DNA of 64,000 nt from positions 1,240,001 through 1,304,000 of the forward strand of contig NZ_CP071462.1 of the NCBI RefSeq assembly GCF_017352155.2. The letters run 5' to 3'. Positions within the stretch are counted from its first letter, which is position 1; the number at the start of each line of letters is the position of its first letter. The stretch is from Haloterrigena alkaliphila (GTDB lineage: Archaea > Halobacteriota > Halobacteria > Halobacteriales > Natrialbaceae). A program made the position numbers and the translations under genes. This document shows positions 52,618 through 61,364 of this stretch, piece by piece. The notes beneath the pieces are model-generated. The model saw only the letters and a list, made by a program, of their open reading frames with translations, had not been told where the DNA came from and ran no database searches.

Positions 52618-52818
52618 GGTCGGAGGTTGGCAGCGCATTAGAAATAAAAACGAGGGTCGGGCGCGTCGCCCGCGCTGGAATCGGGTGGTCAGGCCCGCTC
52701 GCGGCTGCGTCTCGAGTCTGGGGCGGCTCACGGACGGATTCCGCGTTAGGAGGGAGATAAACGGAAGAGTACGATACCAAATCGGCTGCCCGCCGGTGGG
52801 CTCCCGACCGGCGGCGGC

Positions 52819-53157
52819 TCAGTCCTCGGTCCAGTACATCAGGTTCTCCCGCTCGGTGCCGCAGTTCGGGCAGTCCTCGGGCAGTCCCTCGTCGATCTCG
52901 CCCATCTCGCCGCACTCCATGCAGCGCCACATCAACTCGGCCTCGCCGAACTCGTGGCCCGAGCGGGCGTGCTCGACGCTCATCGACTCCGCCCCCTCGC
53001 GCGTGGTGACGAAGAAACCGCTCCGCTCGAAGCCGCGGATCGTTCCGAGTTTCTCCCCGTCCTCGTCGTAGACGGCCTGCCCGAAGTCGAGTTCCAGGAC
53101 CTCCTCGACGGCCGCTTCCTCGCCCTCTTTCGCCGGCGTCTCCCCAGTTTCGACCAT
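52819..53157 (-). CDS. Zinc-ribbon protein, haloarchaeal DUF7130-like
   Basis: The product has 112 residues from ATG 53157 (MVETGETPAKEGEEAAVEEV). A PRC-barrel-like segment (GQAVYDEDGEKLGTIRGFE) is followed by a rubredoxin/zinc-ribbon-like pair of CxxC motifs, WRCMECGEMGEI and EDCPNCGTERENL. The combination is known from conserved haloarchaeal proteins of unknown role. It is cytoplasmic and acidic. The long frame extending upstream is discounted. Confidence 0.88.
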   Translation of the reverse strand: MVETGETPAKEGEEAAVEEVLELDFGQAVYDEDGEKLGTIRGFERSGFFVTTREGAESMSVEHARSGHEFGEAELMWRCMECGEMGEIDEGLPEDCPNCGTERENLMYWTED

Positions 53158-53611
53158 GAACGCGGATACGCCAGCGACGGCGATAAAGTCACAGCGCGCA
53201 TTGTGCGAGCGGCCCCTCGAGCCCGGTGAACCCGTCCGTACTGGGTGAGCGGGATGGACCGCTGAGGGATGCCCGGTCGGGGATCGATGACCGAACCCGA
53301 ACCAAGGTACGTATCGTGATGAATTTCCAATGGGAAGGGCTGTGTTAATAGAAACCAATATACATCCTCCGTTCGGATCCTCGTGGTGTGAGAGCCGGGC
53401 GCACAACTGGCCCGCCCGACGCGCAGCGGCCAGTCAAACCGGGAAACCGCGAGGAACGCGAACCGAGGGCAGTCGGACCCAGGGGAAAGACCAACAAGTG
53501 GTCAGCACGTTCGACAGACGTGAACCCACCCAAGGACGCGACCGACGACCGCGGGTGCCGTTCGACCGACGGACCGCCGTCGAACCGCCGCGACGGAGGC
53601 GCGATGCGCGT
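53158..53611. other. Intergenic region, no gene found
   Basis: About 450 bases between divergent genes. An AT-rich spot at 53340-53365 (CCAATATACAT) may be a promoter. The open frame extending from 53330 into the hydrolase gene has no meaningful composition before 53612. Nothing else was identified. Confidence 0.5.
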
Positions 53612-54520
53612 ATGACGGGAACCGGCGTCGCGACCGTCGGCGACTGTCGGATCGCCTACCGACGCGCGGGGACGAGCGGCCCGCCGGTCGTCCTCTGTCA
53701 CGGGGCGGGTATCGACGACACGACGGTCTCGTGGCGACACGCCGTCGATGCGCTGGCCGAGGACTACCGCGTCTACGGGATCGACTGGCCCGAGTACGGG
53801 AACAGTACGGGCGACGTCACCCACACCATCGAGACCTACGTCGACGTCCTCGGGGGCTTCCTCGAGACGCTCCCCTACGAGCGCGTCTCGCTGGCGGGAA
53901 TTTCGATGGGCGGGGGCGCGGTGCTGGGCTACGCGCTCGAGCACCCCGAGCGCGTCGACCGGCTGGCGCTGGTGGACAGCTACGGGCTGGGCGGGCGGCT
54001 GCCCAGCGCGCTCTCGTGGAAACTGCTGTCGCAGATCCCCGGGATGACCGAATTCGGCAAGATCGCCGCCAGCGTCACCACCGACAGCGTCCGGATGGTC
54101 CTGGACAGCCTCGTCGCCGACGCCGACGACCTGTCCGACGCGTTCGTCGCCGACGCCAGGGAGAAGCTGATGGAACCCGGATCGATTCAGGCGTTCAAGG
54201 AGTTCCAGAACAACGAACTCTCCTTCAACGGCCGGGTCGCGACGAACTTCGTCGACGACCTCGAGTCGCTGTCGGTCCCGACGCTGCTGATCCACGGCGA
54301 GGACGATCCGCTCGTCCCCCTCGAGTGGTCGGTGCGAGCGGCCGACCTGATCCCGGAGGCCGAACTGGACGTCGTCGAGAACTGCGGCCACTGGGCCCCG
54401 CGGGAGCGTCCCGAGCGGTTCAACGAGAGCCTCCTGAACTGGCTGCCGGACCCCCGCTGTGCACCGACGCCGCACTATCCGACGGCCGAGATGCCCGGGA
54501 TCACTCGCGTCGGCGACTGA
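53612..54520 (+). CDS. Alpha/beta hydrolase
   Basis: The product has 302 residues from ATG 53612; an out-of-frame ATG lies 8 bases upstream. The fold is marked by VVLCHGAGIDDTTVSWRHAV (oxyanion region), the nucleophile elbow AGISMGGGAV (Ser), LLIHGEDDPLVPLEW (acid Asp), and NCGHWAPRERPERF (catalytic His). A GDWPEYGNSTG-like segment, here IDWPEYGNSTGDV, follows. It is cytoplasmic. It may be a carboxylesterase or a hydrolase for a metabolite; substrate unknown. Confidence 0.94.
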   Translation: MTGTGVATVGDCRIAYRRAGTSGPPVVLCHGAGIDDTTVSWRHAVDALAEDYRVYGIDWPEYGNSTGDVTHTIETYVDVLGGFLETLPYERVSLAGISMGGGAVLGYALEHPERVDRLALVDSYGLGGRLPSALSWKLLSQIPGMTEFGKIAASVTTDSVRMVLDSLVADADDLSDAFVADAREKLMEPGSIQAFKEFQNNELSFNGRVATNFVDDLESLSVPTLLIHGEDDPLVPLEWSVRAADLIPEAELDVVENCGHWAPRERPERFNESLLNWLPDPRCAPTPHYPTAEMPGITRVGD

Positions 54521-54626
54521 GCGAACGCGTCTACGTTTCTAACTGTATGGCCGGGAGCACGGCTCGAGCACCGCGAGAGCCGTGCGACTCGGGGAAGGGC
54601 AGGCGATTCACCGATACCGACCGCGA

Positions 54627-54647
54627 GAGAGCGCCGCAGGCGCTCTC
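54627..54647. terminator. Hairpin between hydrolase and polC (possible bidirectional terminator)
   Basis: GAGAGCGCC and GGCGCTCTC form a perfect 9-bp stem with loop GCA, between the stops of the convergent hydrolase and polC genes. T-rich stretches (CTTTTGG, CTTTTGCC) follow at about 54704-54723. Haloarchaeal terminators are often T-rich with or without a stem, so this is plausible but not proven. Confidence 0.45.
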
Positions 54648-54789
54648 GAGGGGGCCGACGACTGACTCGGAGTGAGTGAAGCGAACGGAGAAGAAGGAGG
54701 AGTGCTTTTGGTGGAGCTTTTGCCGAGGGACGTCGAGCTGTGCGGCAGCGTAGCTGCCGTCAGCGCGACAGACCGCAGTGCAAAAGGTC

Positions 54790-57700
54790 CTACATGAAAT
54801 CCTCGATGCCGCTCTGCTTGTTCTTGTCGTTCTCGAAGATGCTCTCGAGTGCGCGCTCGAGCACCTCTAAGCGCTGTTTCGTGTAGGGGCGGCAGTCGTA
54901 CTCGTCGGCGACCTGAATCGCGGTCTGCATGTACTTGTTCACGGAGCCCTTGTGGACGGTGAGGTTGACGCGGCCGCCACACTCCCGGCAGTCGCCGGTC
55001 AGCGGCATCCGGCGGAACTTCTCGCCGCAGTCGAGACAGCGGGTCTCCTGCCGGGAGAACGCGCGCAGGTTCCCGATCAGGTCCGGCAGGAAGTGGTACT
55101 CGATGACCCGTTCCGCGACGTCGGTCTCGTCGACGGCCTCGAGTTTGCGCGAGAGCTCGAGCTGGGCGTCCATCTTGTCCATCATCGAGCCCAGCGTCTT
55201 GTAGGCGGAGAGGTCGGGACCCATCGCGATGTCGGTGGTGTCGTGGGTGTGCTCGAAGCCGGTGTACTCGGTGTCGGTACCGAGGGTGTCCTCGGCGATC
55301 TCGACGTCGACGTCCTCGGGGTCGGCCTGCTCGCGGGTCGCGAGGTAGAACTCGCGGGGGTACTGCGAGACGACGTCCATGTTGTGGGCCTCGTCGTCGA
55401 TCTCCGAGGGGTCGATGCGGGAGGACATGACGAGCGGGGCGTCCATCGAGTTGTGCGCATAGAGCCAGTTAGCAGTGAAGATCGGATCGCCCCCAACCTG
55501 CAGATCGTAGAGGAAGCCGTCGTAGTCGGCGCGCTCGATGGACGTGATTCGGAGGTAGGAGAGGTCACCGTCGACCAGCGGACGGATTTCCTCGAGTTTC
55601 GCTTTGGCTTCGTCCGGAAGGTCGCGCGTATCGAGTTCGTCGACGATCTCTCCGAGTTTCTCGAGCGAGATATTGTCGCGTCGTTTCAGGTACTTCGGAA
55701 CGAGCTGTTTGATCCCGTCGATATCCATCTCGCGAATCTCCATCAGTTCCTCCGGGATCGTGACGACGAGGCTCTTCGGATGGTACGAGGCCTCGCCGTC
55801 GAGGATTCGCTCAAGAGGGTTATCCGACGCACCGCCGGACACGGAGACGGTGTAGATCGGCTGTCGCGACGCGTCGCGTTCCCGTCGCGAGACGTTCGCG
55901 ACGAGACCGAGTCGATGACAGAGGAAGACGATTCCGTCTTTGACGTCTTCGCTCGTTGTGTGGAAGTTCATCCCCGTGTAATTGTCGTCGCTCGGCTCCG
56001 AACCGTCGCCAGCGATAAAGCCACGGAGGAACGCGATTGCGACATCTCGCTCGGCTCGTAGGATACAGTCGGGAATGATCTTCTCACTCGAGTTGTACGA
56101 ATCACGGTCCTCGAAGCCGAGATCGTGCAACACGTCGAAGAAGACGGCGGGGAACGCGACCTCGTACGCTTTGTTCGACCAGCGAACGCTCGGTTCACAG
56201 CCGAGCGAGGCCGTTGTCGCCTCGACGACGCGATCGACGAGTGCTTCGTCGCCGTTGTGAATCGCTGGTCGAGTTCCGGAAAGTGATCCTTCGGCGACGA
56301 ACATTCCGAGTAGCCACGCGAAGTCCTCGTCGACATCGATGGAGCGGTTGATACAGTCCGACGATCCTTTCCAGCCGACTGAACACGCGTCTGGAAGGGC
56401 GGTTTCACCATGTTCGGATTTGATTTCTTCGAGGGTCGATCGGCAGACCTTCTTTTTCGAGAGCCGGTACGAAAGTCCGCCATCGAACGCCACTCGAGTG
56501 TCGCCACCGCGTTCCGCACCGTCCCAGACGTCGATCAGCCATTCCTCGTGATCGTCGTCGAGCAGGATATACGGATCATCGACGCACTCCAGTGCGTCGA
56601 TCGTCGTCTCGACTGGGTCAACATCGAGGTTTCGAGGTGCGACGATCAGATCACCCTCGTCAAGATCCGACCCGGCGACTTCCTCGATTCCGTCGTCGTA
56701 CCGGAAGAGGCTGTGGTCGGTCGTGATCTCGAGTTCGCGCCCGAACTGCGTGGAGATACGCAGTAGTTCTTCGTCGTCGTCGGCCTCATACCGGATCGCC
56801 TTCTCGATGGGTTTCGGTGCCGCTTCGTGGTCGTCGTCGAAGGCGTAGGTCGTCCATCCCTCGAGCGCAGCCGTTTTCTTCTGGAACTTACCGTCGATTT
56901 CGATCGGTGCGTCGAGTTCGTCCCAGAACTCGTCGAAGGTCATGAACCGAAGGTTGCCGTCGGGATCGAACGCAATCAGTCGCGAGTCCTCCGCGACGCT
57001 ACCGCCGCGTTGGTCCGGAAGATACGACCGCGAGAAGTTCAAGAGTCCGTCCATGAGTAGCATCACGCAGTCCTCATCTCCATCGCATTGCGCTGTGTGT
57101 AGACCGTTCGCGACGAGTGTGTGCGTGTCCGAAACCGTGAGACAGTAGGTATACTCGACATCGGATGGGACGATTTCGGTTCGTTCTACTATATCAACCC
57201 CCGGACGACCGCCGTCCGAAATCCCCTCCGCTTGCGGACTCGAGTCGACGGTCGAGTCGGCTCGAGCCGGCGTCGGAATCTCGTCACCGGCCTCGAGTTC
57301 GCTCGCAGCGATTCGTTCGAGACCGTCGTTCCAGACGACCATCGTGTGGTCCGGAGTCACCGTCAGCGACCGACCACCGCGAGTTTCGATCTGGATGAGG
57401 TGATCGGGTGCAGGATGCTTGGAAACGGCTTCGACCGGTCGGCTCAGGCGTCGTCCGTCGTCGTCGATCGACGGAACGGTGACCGATCCCTCGAGATCCT
57501 GAACGAGCGTCCCGAAGTCGTCCTCGCGAGGATCAGTGAGCCGCGATTCGACGAACGTCTCGATCGGTTCCTCACGAGCGATTCCCGATTCGTCTTCGTA
57601 TCGAATCGTCGTTTCGGGATGGAAGCAATTCCGGCGCTTCGCGGCGTGGAAATACGGATGCGCGTAGCCAACCGCCGCGCTCGTGAACCCGATCACTCGG

Positions 57701-60555
57701 CCGACAGTTGCCGCGCTCGTGTGGGGTGCCATCCCGAAGACGAGTTCGCCGACCAGTTCCTGCCGGTCGTCGATCTCGTAGAACGGCTCGAGCCCGTAGT
57801 ACTGCTCCAACAGATCGTCGATGAAGTCGGCGGTCTGCATCATGTGCTCGGCGGCGCCGTCCGAGAGGACGATGTCCTGGATTTTCAGCTCGACCAGTTG
57901 GTCCTCGTGGGTCAGCGGTTCGCCGTGGATGTCCTCCTCGTAGCCCAGCGCCTGGAGCTGGCCGACGTCGACGTCGAGTTCGCTGGCCCGGACCGACGTC
58001 ACGGGGAGGTCCGTCATGTCGTAGCGGACGGTGCCGTCCTTGAACGAGGAGACGTCGTGTTTCGCCCGCAGGATCCCCTTCTCGATCGGTTCGGGGATCT
58101 TGTTCGTCGAGGACAGCCCCTTGACGCCTTTCAGAATGTCGAAGGCGTTCTCGCGCTCGCCGACGGACTCGAGCGCGGAGCGGAACTCGTCGTTGACGTC
58201 GATATCGCGGACCTCGACGCAGGTGCCCTCGCGGTCGCAGCGGTCGCACTCGACGCGGCCGGCTTCGTCGGGCTCGAGCGAGTCGTCGCAGTCGGGACAG
58301 CGGTAGTCGGGTTCGGTGCGGGCGTCGCAGTCGGGACAGCGGTTCTTGAACGTCTCCGTCGCGCAGTCGGGACAGCGCTTGCGGCCGACCTGCACCTCGA
58401 CGACGCCGGGCGTGTCCTGCATCGTCTCGGCGTGCGTGGCCGCGTCGGCGACGTTGCGCTGCGTGCCGCCGGCCTCGCCGATCGGGAACAGGGTGTGGAC
58501 CGCCGGGCTCAGGTCGCGGCTCTCCGATTTCTCGGGGCGGCCCATCCGGTTGCCGATCCGCGTGGGGGCGCGCTCGCGGACCCGGACGGGGGCGACCTCG
58601 TTGACCGCCTCGATGGCGTTGTCGCCCTCGGTCTCGTGGCCCCAGGTGCGGGCGCGTTCCGAGAGGTCCTCGTCGGACCACGTGCGCTCGAGTTCGACGG
58701 TCGGCTCCTCGTGGTCCTCGCCCCGGCCGTCGGAGTCGGGATCGAGCGCGGCCCCGTCGGTGACCGCCTGCCGCGGCTCGCAGCCGACCGTGCGGACGAA
58801 CGGCCGCCAGTCGTCGATCTCGATGCGGTCCGCGTCGGGTCGTTGCCGGTGTTCGATGACGATCGTCTCGAGGGCGTCGGCGACGGCGTCGTCGTGCGCG
58901 AGGACGAGGACGCTGTCGTCGCCGTTCCCGTTCACGCTGCCGTCGCCGTCGCGCTCGATCCGTCCGTCGGCGACCGCCACCGCGAGGTCGCGGAAGGCGT
59001 CGACCGAGATGTCGTGCCAGAGGTACGTGTACTCCGGATGCAGGGGCGCGTCGTACTCCAGCGCCCACTCGAGGGCCTCCTCGGGGGTGGGGAACTCGAG
59101 GTCGATCCGCGGGTCGTCCTCGAAGGCCTGCACGTCGGCGCCGGCGGCCGCGAGGTCCTGGACCCACCACTCGTAGGTGTAGGAGGCCGGCGCGAGCGGG
59201 TGGTTGTTCTCGACGAACTCGCCGTAGTTGACGAGGTACTCGCCCAGGTCGAGGATCTTCTCGACGCCGTTTCTGATCTCGAGGGCGTCCTCTGGGTCGT
59301 CGATCCGGCGGACGTCGCCGTTGGCGAGTTTGACGGTCGGCCCCTCGATGGAGTCGACGGGGACGACCCCCGCCGCCTTGCCGGGCCGCTCGGTCTTGAT
59401 CTGCGTGCCGGTCGCGAGGAAGTCGTCGACCAGATGCATCGCGGCGGGGTGGACGCCGGCGGTCGCGAACCCGTGGTTGCGCGCGCGGCCGTAACGCAGG
59501 CGGAAGCCGCCCTCCGCGCAGGGGTGGGAGAAGACGGGGCGGCCGGCGATCAGGTCGCGGAGGAACTTCTGGGACGTCTCGACGCGCGGGGGGCCGTCGG
59601 ACTCGTCGGTATCGGACTCGGCCTCGTCTCCCTCGTCCGCGCCCTCCGCGTCGCTCTCGTCGACCGCGTCGTCCTCGTCGCCCTCGTCCGTACTCTCCGC
59701 GTCGCCGACGCCGTCGTCGTAGTTGCCGTCGATCAGGTCCTGCAGCCACGGCCAGTCGATCTCGTCGAGATTGCGGGTGTAGCGCTGGATCTTCGGGGCC
59801 TTGAGCGCGATCCCCTCCGCCATGACCAGGCACATCCCGCCGCGGGCGCTGTTGGTGTCGACCCGCTCTAGGTCCCGAAAGCCCGAGACCTCCTCGTCGC
59901 CCGTGGCCTCGCCGTCCAGCATGATCGGCATGTGTTTCGCGATGAACTTCGTCTCCTTGTCCTTGGGCGTGTACTGGAGGCCGGTCTCCTTGTCGTATAG
60001 CGAAATTTCCTCGGCGTAGCGTTCGACCTCTTCCTGTCGGGCGTCGAACTGCTCGATGCCCACGAGGGCGCGGGTGTAGTCGGCGACGAGGACGGAGAGG
60101 GCCTGCGCCGTCCCGCCCGCCGAGCGGATCGGGCCGGCGTAGTAGACGTTGACGAACTCCGTCCCGTCGTCGTTGGTGAGGATCTCGACCTTGTCGATCC
60201 CCTCGATGGGCGCTGCGACGACCCCCTCGGTCAGCAGGGCGACCGCGGTCCGGACGGCGCCCTCGACCTTGCCGGCTTTCGTCTCGTAGTCGCCGACCCG
60301 GCCCTCGGCAAAATCCTCGGCGAGTTCGAGCGCGGCCTCCTCGCGGCTCATCTTCCCCTCGAGCTCGCGGACGCGCTCGGCGACGCCGTCGATGCCGAGG
60401 ATGTTCTCGACGCGGTCGGCCATGTCCTTCGCGATCGGAATCTCGACCTCCGGCTTCGGATCGGCGCCGCGTTCCTTGGCCCGTTCGGCGACCGCGAGCG
60501 CCTCGTCGAGGCCGGATTCGAGCCGCTGAAAGTACCGCGTGTCTTCCTCGCGCAT
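54790..60555 (-). CDS. polC: DNA polymerase D large subunit (DP2) with two inteins
   Basis: The precursor is 1,921 residues, much longer than DP2 in other archaea. Removing residues 977-1156 and 1186-1702 leaves a mature protein of 1,224, in the normal range. DP2 features are NVYYAGPIRSAGGTAQALSV near the N-terminus, a zinc-binding region with several CxxC (RCPDC, RCPDCDD), the catalytic-site segment CDGDEDCVMLLMDGLLNFSR, then MDAPLVMSSRIDPSEIDDEA, and a C-terminal zinc finger CLDCGEK/GDCRECGG. Intein 1 sits just before the CDGDED active site, intein 2 after LPDQRGG. An acidic linker lies near residues 285-320. The PPC gene ends 1 base before polC starts. Replicative polymerase of the cell with the small subunit elsewhere. 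Confidence 0.97.
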   Translation of the reverse strand: MREEDTRYFQRLESGLDEALAVAERAKERGADPKPEVEIPIAKDMADRVENILGIDGVAERVRELEGKMSREEAALELAEDFAEGRVGDYETKAGKVEGAVRTAVALLTEGVVAAPIEGIDKVEILTNDDGTEFVNVYYAGPIRSAGGTAQALSVLVADYTRALVGIEQFDARQEEVERYAEEISLYDKETGLQYTPKDKETKFIAKHMPIMLDGEATGDEEVSGFRDLERVDTNSARGGMCLVMAEGIALKAPKIQRYTRNLDEIDWPWLQDLIDGNYDDGVGDAESTDEGDEDDAVDESDAEGADEGDEAESDTDESDGPPRVETSQKFLRDLIAGRPVFSHPCAEGGFRLRYGRARNHGFATAGVHPAAMHLVDDFLATGTQIKTERPGKAAGVVPVDSIEGPTVKLANGDVRRIDDPEDALEIRNGVEKILDLGEYLVNYGEFVENNHPLAPASYTYEWWVQDLAAAGADVQAFEDDPRIDLEFPTPEEALEWALEYDAPLHPEYTYLWHDISVDAFRDLAVAVADGRIERDGDGSVNGNGDDSVLVLAHDDAVADALETIVIEHRQRPDADRIEIDDWRPFVRTVGCEPRQAVTDGAALDPDSDGRGEDHEEPTVELERTWSDEDLSERARTWGHETEGDNAIEAVNEVAPVRVRERAPTRIGNRMGRPEKSESRDLSPAVHTLFPIGEAGGTQRNVADAATHAETMQDTPGVVEVQVGRKRCPDCATETFKNRCPDCDARTEPDYRCPDCDDSLEPDEAGRVECDRCDREGTCVEVRDIDVNDEFRSALESVGERENAFDILKGVKGLSSTNKIPEPIEKGILRAKHDVSSFKDGTVRYDMTDLPVTSVRASELDVDVGQLQALGYEEDIHGEPLTHEDQLVELKIQDIVLSDGAAEHMMQTADFIDDLLEQYYGLEPFYEIDDRQELVGELVFGMAPHTSAATVGRVIGFTSAAVGYAHPYFHAAKRRNCFHPETTIRYEDESGIAREEPIETFVESRLTDPREDDFGTLVQDLEGSVTVPSIDDDGRRLSRPVEAVSKHPAPDHLIQIETRGGRSLTVTPDHTMVVWNDGLERIAASELEAGDEIPTPARADSTVDSSPQAEGISDGGRPGVDIVERTEIVPSDVEYTYCLTVSDTHTLVANGLHTAQCDGDEDCVMLLMDGLLNFSRSYLPDQRGGSVAEDSRLIAFDPDGNLRFMTFDEFWDELDAPIEIDGKFQKKTAALEGWTTYAFDDDHEAAPKPIEKAIRYEADDDEELLRISTQFGRELEITTDHSLFRYDDGIEEVAGSDLDEGDLIVAPRNLDVDPVETTIDALECVDDPYILLDDDHEEWLIDVWDGAERGGDTRVAFDGGLSYRLSKKKVCRSTLEEIKSEHGETALPDACSVGWKGSSDCINRSIDVDEDFAWLLGMFVAEGSLSGTRPAIHNGDEALVDRVVEATTASLGCEPSVRWSNKAYEVAFPAVFFDVLHDLGFEDRDSYNSSEKIIPDCILRAERDVAIAFLRGFIAGDGSEPSDDNYTGMNFHTTSEDVKDGIVFLCHRLGLVANVSRRERDASRQPIYTVSVSGGASDNPLERILDGEASYHPKSLVVTIPEELMEIREMDIDGIKQLVPKYLKRRDNISLEKLGEIVDELDTRDLPDEAKAKLEEIRPLVDGDLSYLRITSIERADYDGFLYDLQVGGDPIFTANWLYAHNSMDAPLVMSSRIDPSEIDDEAHNMDVVSQYPREFYLATREQADPEDVDVEIAEDTLGTDTEYTGFEHTHDTTDIAMGPDLSAYKTLGSMMDKMDAQLELSRKLEAVDETDVAERVIEYHFLPDLIGNLRAFSRQETRCLDCGEKFRRMPLTGDCRECGGRVNLTVHKGSVNKYMQTAIQVADEYDCRPYTKQRLEVLERALESIFENDKNKQSGIEDFM
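55450..57000 (-). mobile_element. Intein with LAGLIDADG homing endonuclease in PolC (517 residues)
   Basis: Residues 1186-1702 of the precursor. It begins with Ser (SVAEDSRLIAF), has block B in EITTDHSLFRYDDGIEE, the LAGLIDADG pair LLGMFVAEGSLSG and LRGFIAGDGSEPSDD, and ends with NWLYAHN followed by Ser of SMDAPLV. The first residue Ser instead of Cys is a known but rarer type. N-extein residues are LPDQRGG. The endonuclease helices keep the acidic residues, so homing ability may persist. The codon use is less GC-rich than in the extein. Confidence 0.93.
57088..57627 (-). mobile_element. Mini-intein in PolC (180 residues, ends in Gln)
   Basis: Residues 977-1156 of the precursor. It begins with Cys (CFHPETTIRYEDESGIA, block A), has block B with Thr-x2-His in LTVTPDHTMVVW and blocks F/G as YTYCLTVSDTHTLVANGLH then TAQ. 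The last residue is Gln, not the usual Asn, followed by Cys of CDGDEDC. No LAGLIDADG motifs are visible, so it appears to lack a homing endonuclease. A Gln end is known for the PolII (DP2) intein of Pyrococcus, so splicing may still occur. The N-extein junction is KRRN. Confidence 0.88.
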
Positions 60556-60556
60556 G

Positions 60557-60976
60557 TCAGAGCCAGAGGTCCAGTTCGGTCGTCTCGTCGTACTCGCGCT
60601 CGAGGGAGTACGCGAAGACGCGCATGTGTACCTCGCCGGCCCAGACGGTCGCCTCGTTCAGGTGCCCGGCGTACGTGACGCCCTCGTCGTCAGAGAGGAC
60701 CGCGTGAGTGTGCGCGAACCGTCCGTCATCCAGCCAGGAGACGTTCCCGACGCAGCTCGCGACCTCGAGCGACTCGTCGAACTCGATGGGAGCGTACTCG
60801 CAGGTGTCCTGATCGTAGAACCAGAGTTCGGCGTCCTGCACCGCGCCGAGGGCGGTAAACCAGGCCGCGTCGGCCTCGACGTCGTTCGCGAGCGACTCGA
60901 TCTCGGCCCGCCAGTCGGCGCCGGTCTCGAGGCGGGCGACGTACTCGCCCGTGGTTTCGACGGCTCGATAGTTCAT
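60557..60976 (-). CDS. PPC-domain (DUF296) protein, possible DNA-binding
   Basis: The product has 139 residues, the usual size of archaeal single PPC-domain proteins. Features are YVARLETGADWRAEIESLAN, AAWFTALGAVQDAELWFYDQ, SCVGNVSWLDDGRFAHTHAV, and AGHLNEATVWAGEVHMRVFA. The stop is 1 base from the polC start, so the two genes are certainly on one transcript. PPC proteins bind AT-rich DNA in plants, but archaeal roles are not known. The co-transcription with polymerase D suggests a replication link, which is inference. Confidence 0.92.
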   Translation of the reverse strand: MNYRAVETTGEYVARLETGADWRAEIESLANDVEADAAWFTALGAVQDAELWFYDQDTCEYAPIEFDESLEVASCVGNVSWLDDGRFAHTHAVLSDDEGVTYAGHLNEATVWAGEVHMRVFAYSLEREYDETTELDLWL

Positions 60977-61364
60977 ACCAATGTGCTGTGTTCGGCTGAG
61001 AGAAAAAGACCACGGGTTGTGGCACGCCGACGGCAGGTACGATATCGATCCGTCTCGAGGGCCTCCCGCGGCGGCAACGGGACGACCGACTCCATCGATC
61101 CGTTCGACGAGCCGTCGCGCCCGACGCTCGGCGCGCGACTCGAGCGCGCCGATCGTCTACGGTTTCCAACCATTACGCGAACATATCAACATTACTGCTT
61201 CTACAGTCGCGGAGAAGATAGCCATCTATGTACAATAAAATCCACCAACGTCCACTAATTAGACTAATACGATCTAGTACTAGTCCATTATGAGTTAGTA
61301 ACAACCGATTTGCATTCTTTACCCGGTAGATACCAAAATAGGATGGTTGGTAACACGAATCAAG
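60977..61364. other. Divergent promoter region between PPC-polC and ABC importer genes
   Basis: About 390 bases without a gene. It becomes AT-rich from 61190 to 61320, with stretches such as TAGTACTAGTCC and CTAATTAGACTAATACG, that likely hold the promoter of the substrate-binding protein gene. No operator could be identified. Confidence 0.5.

Noticed and set aside
57121-59871. Plus-strand open frame of 916 codons
   Set aside because: It is the antisense of polC and its inteins; the composition is typical of reverse-strand frames in haloarchaeal DNA.
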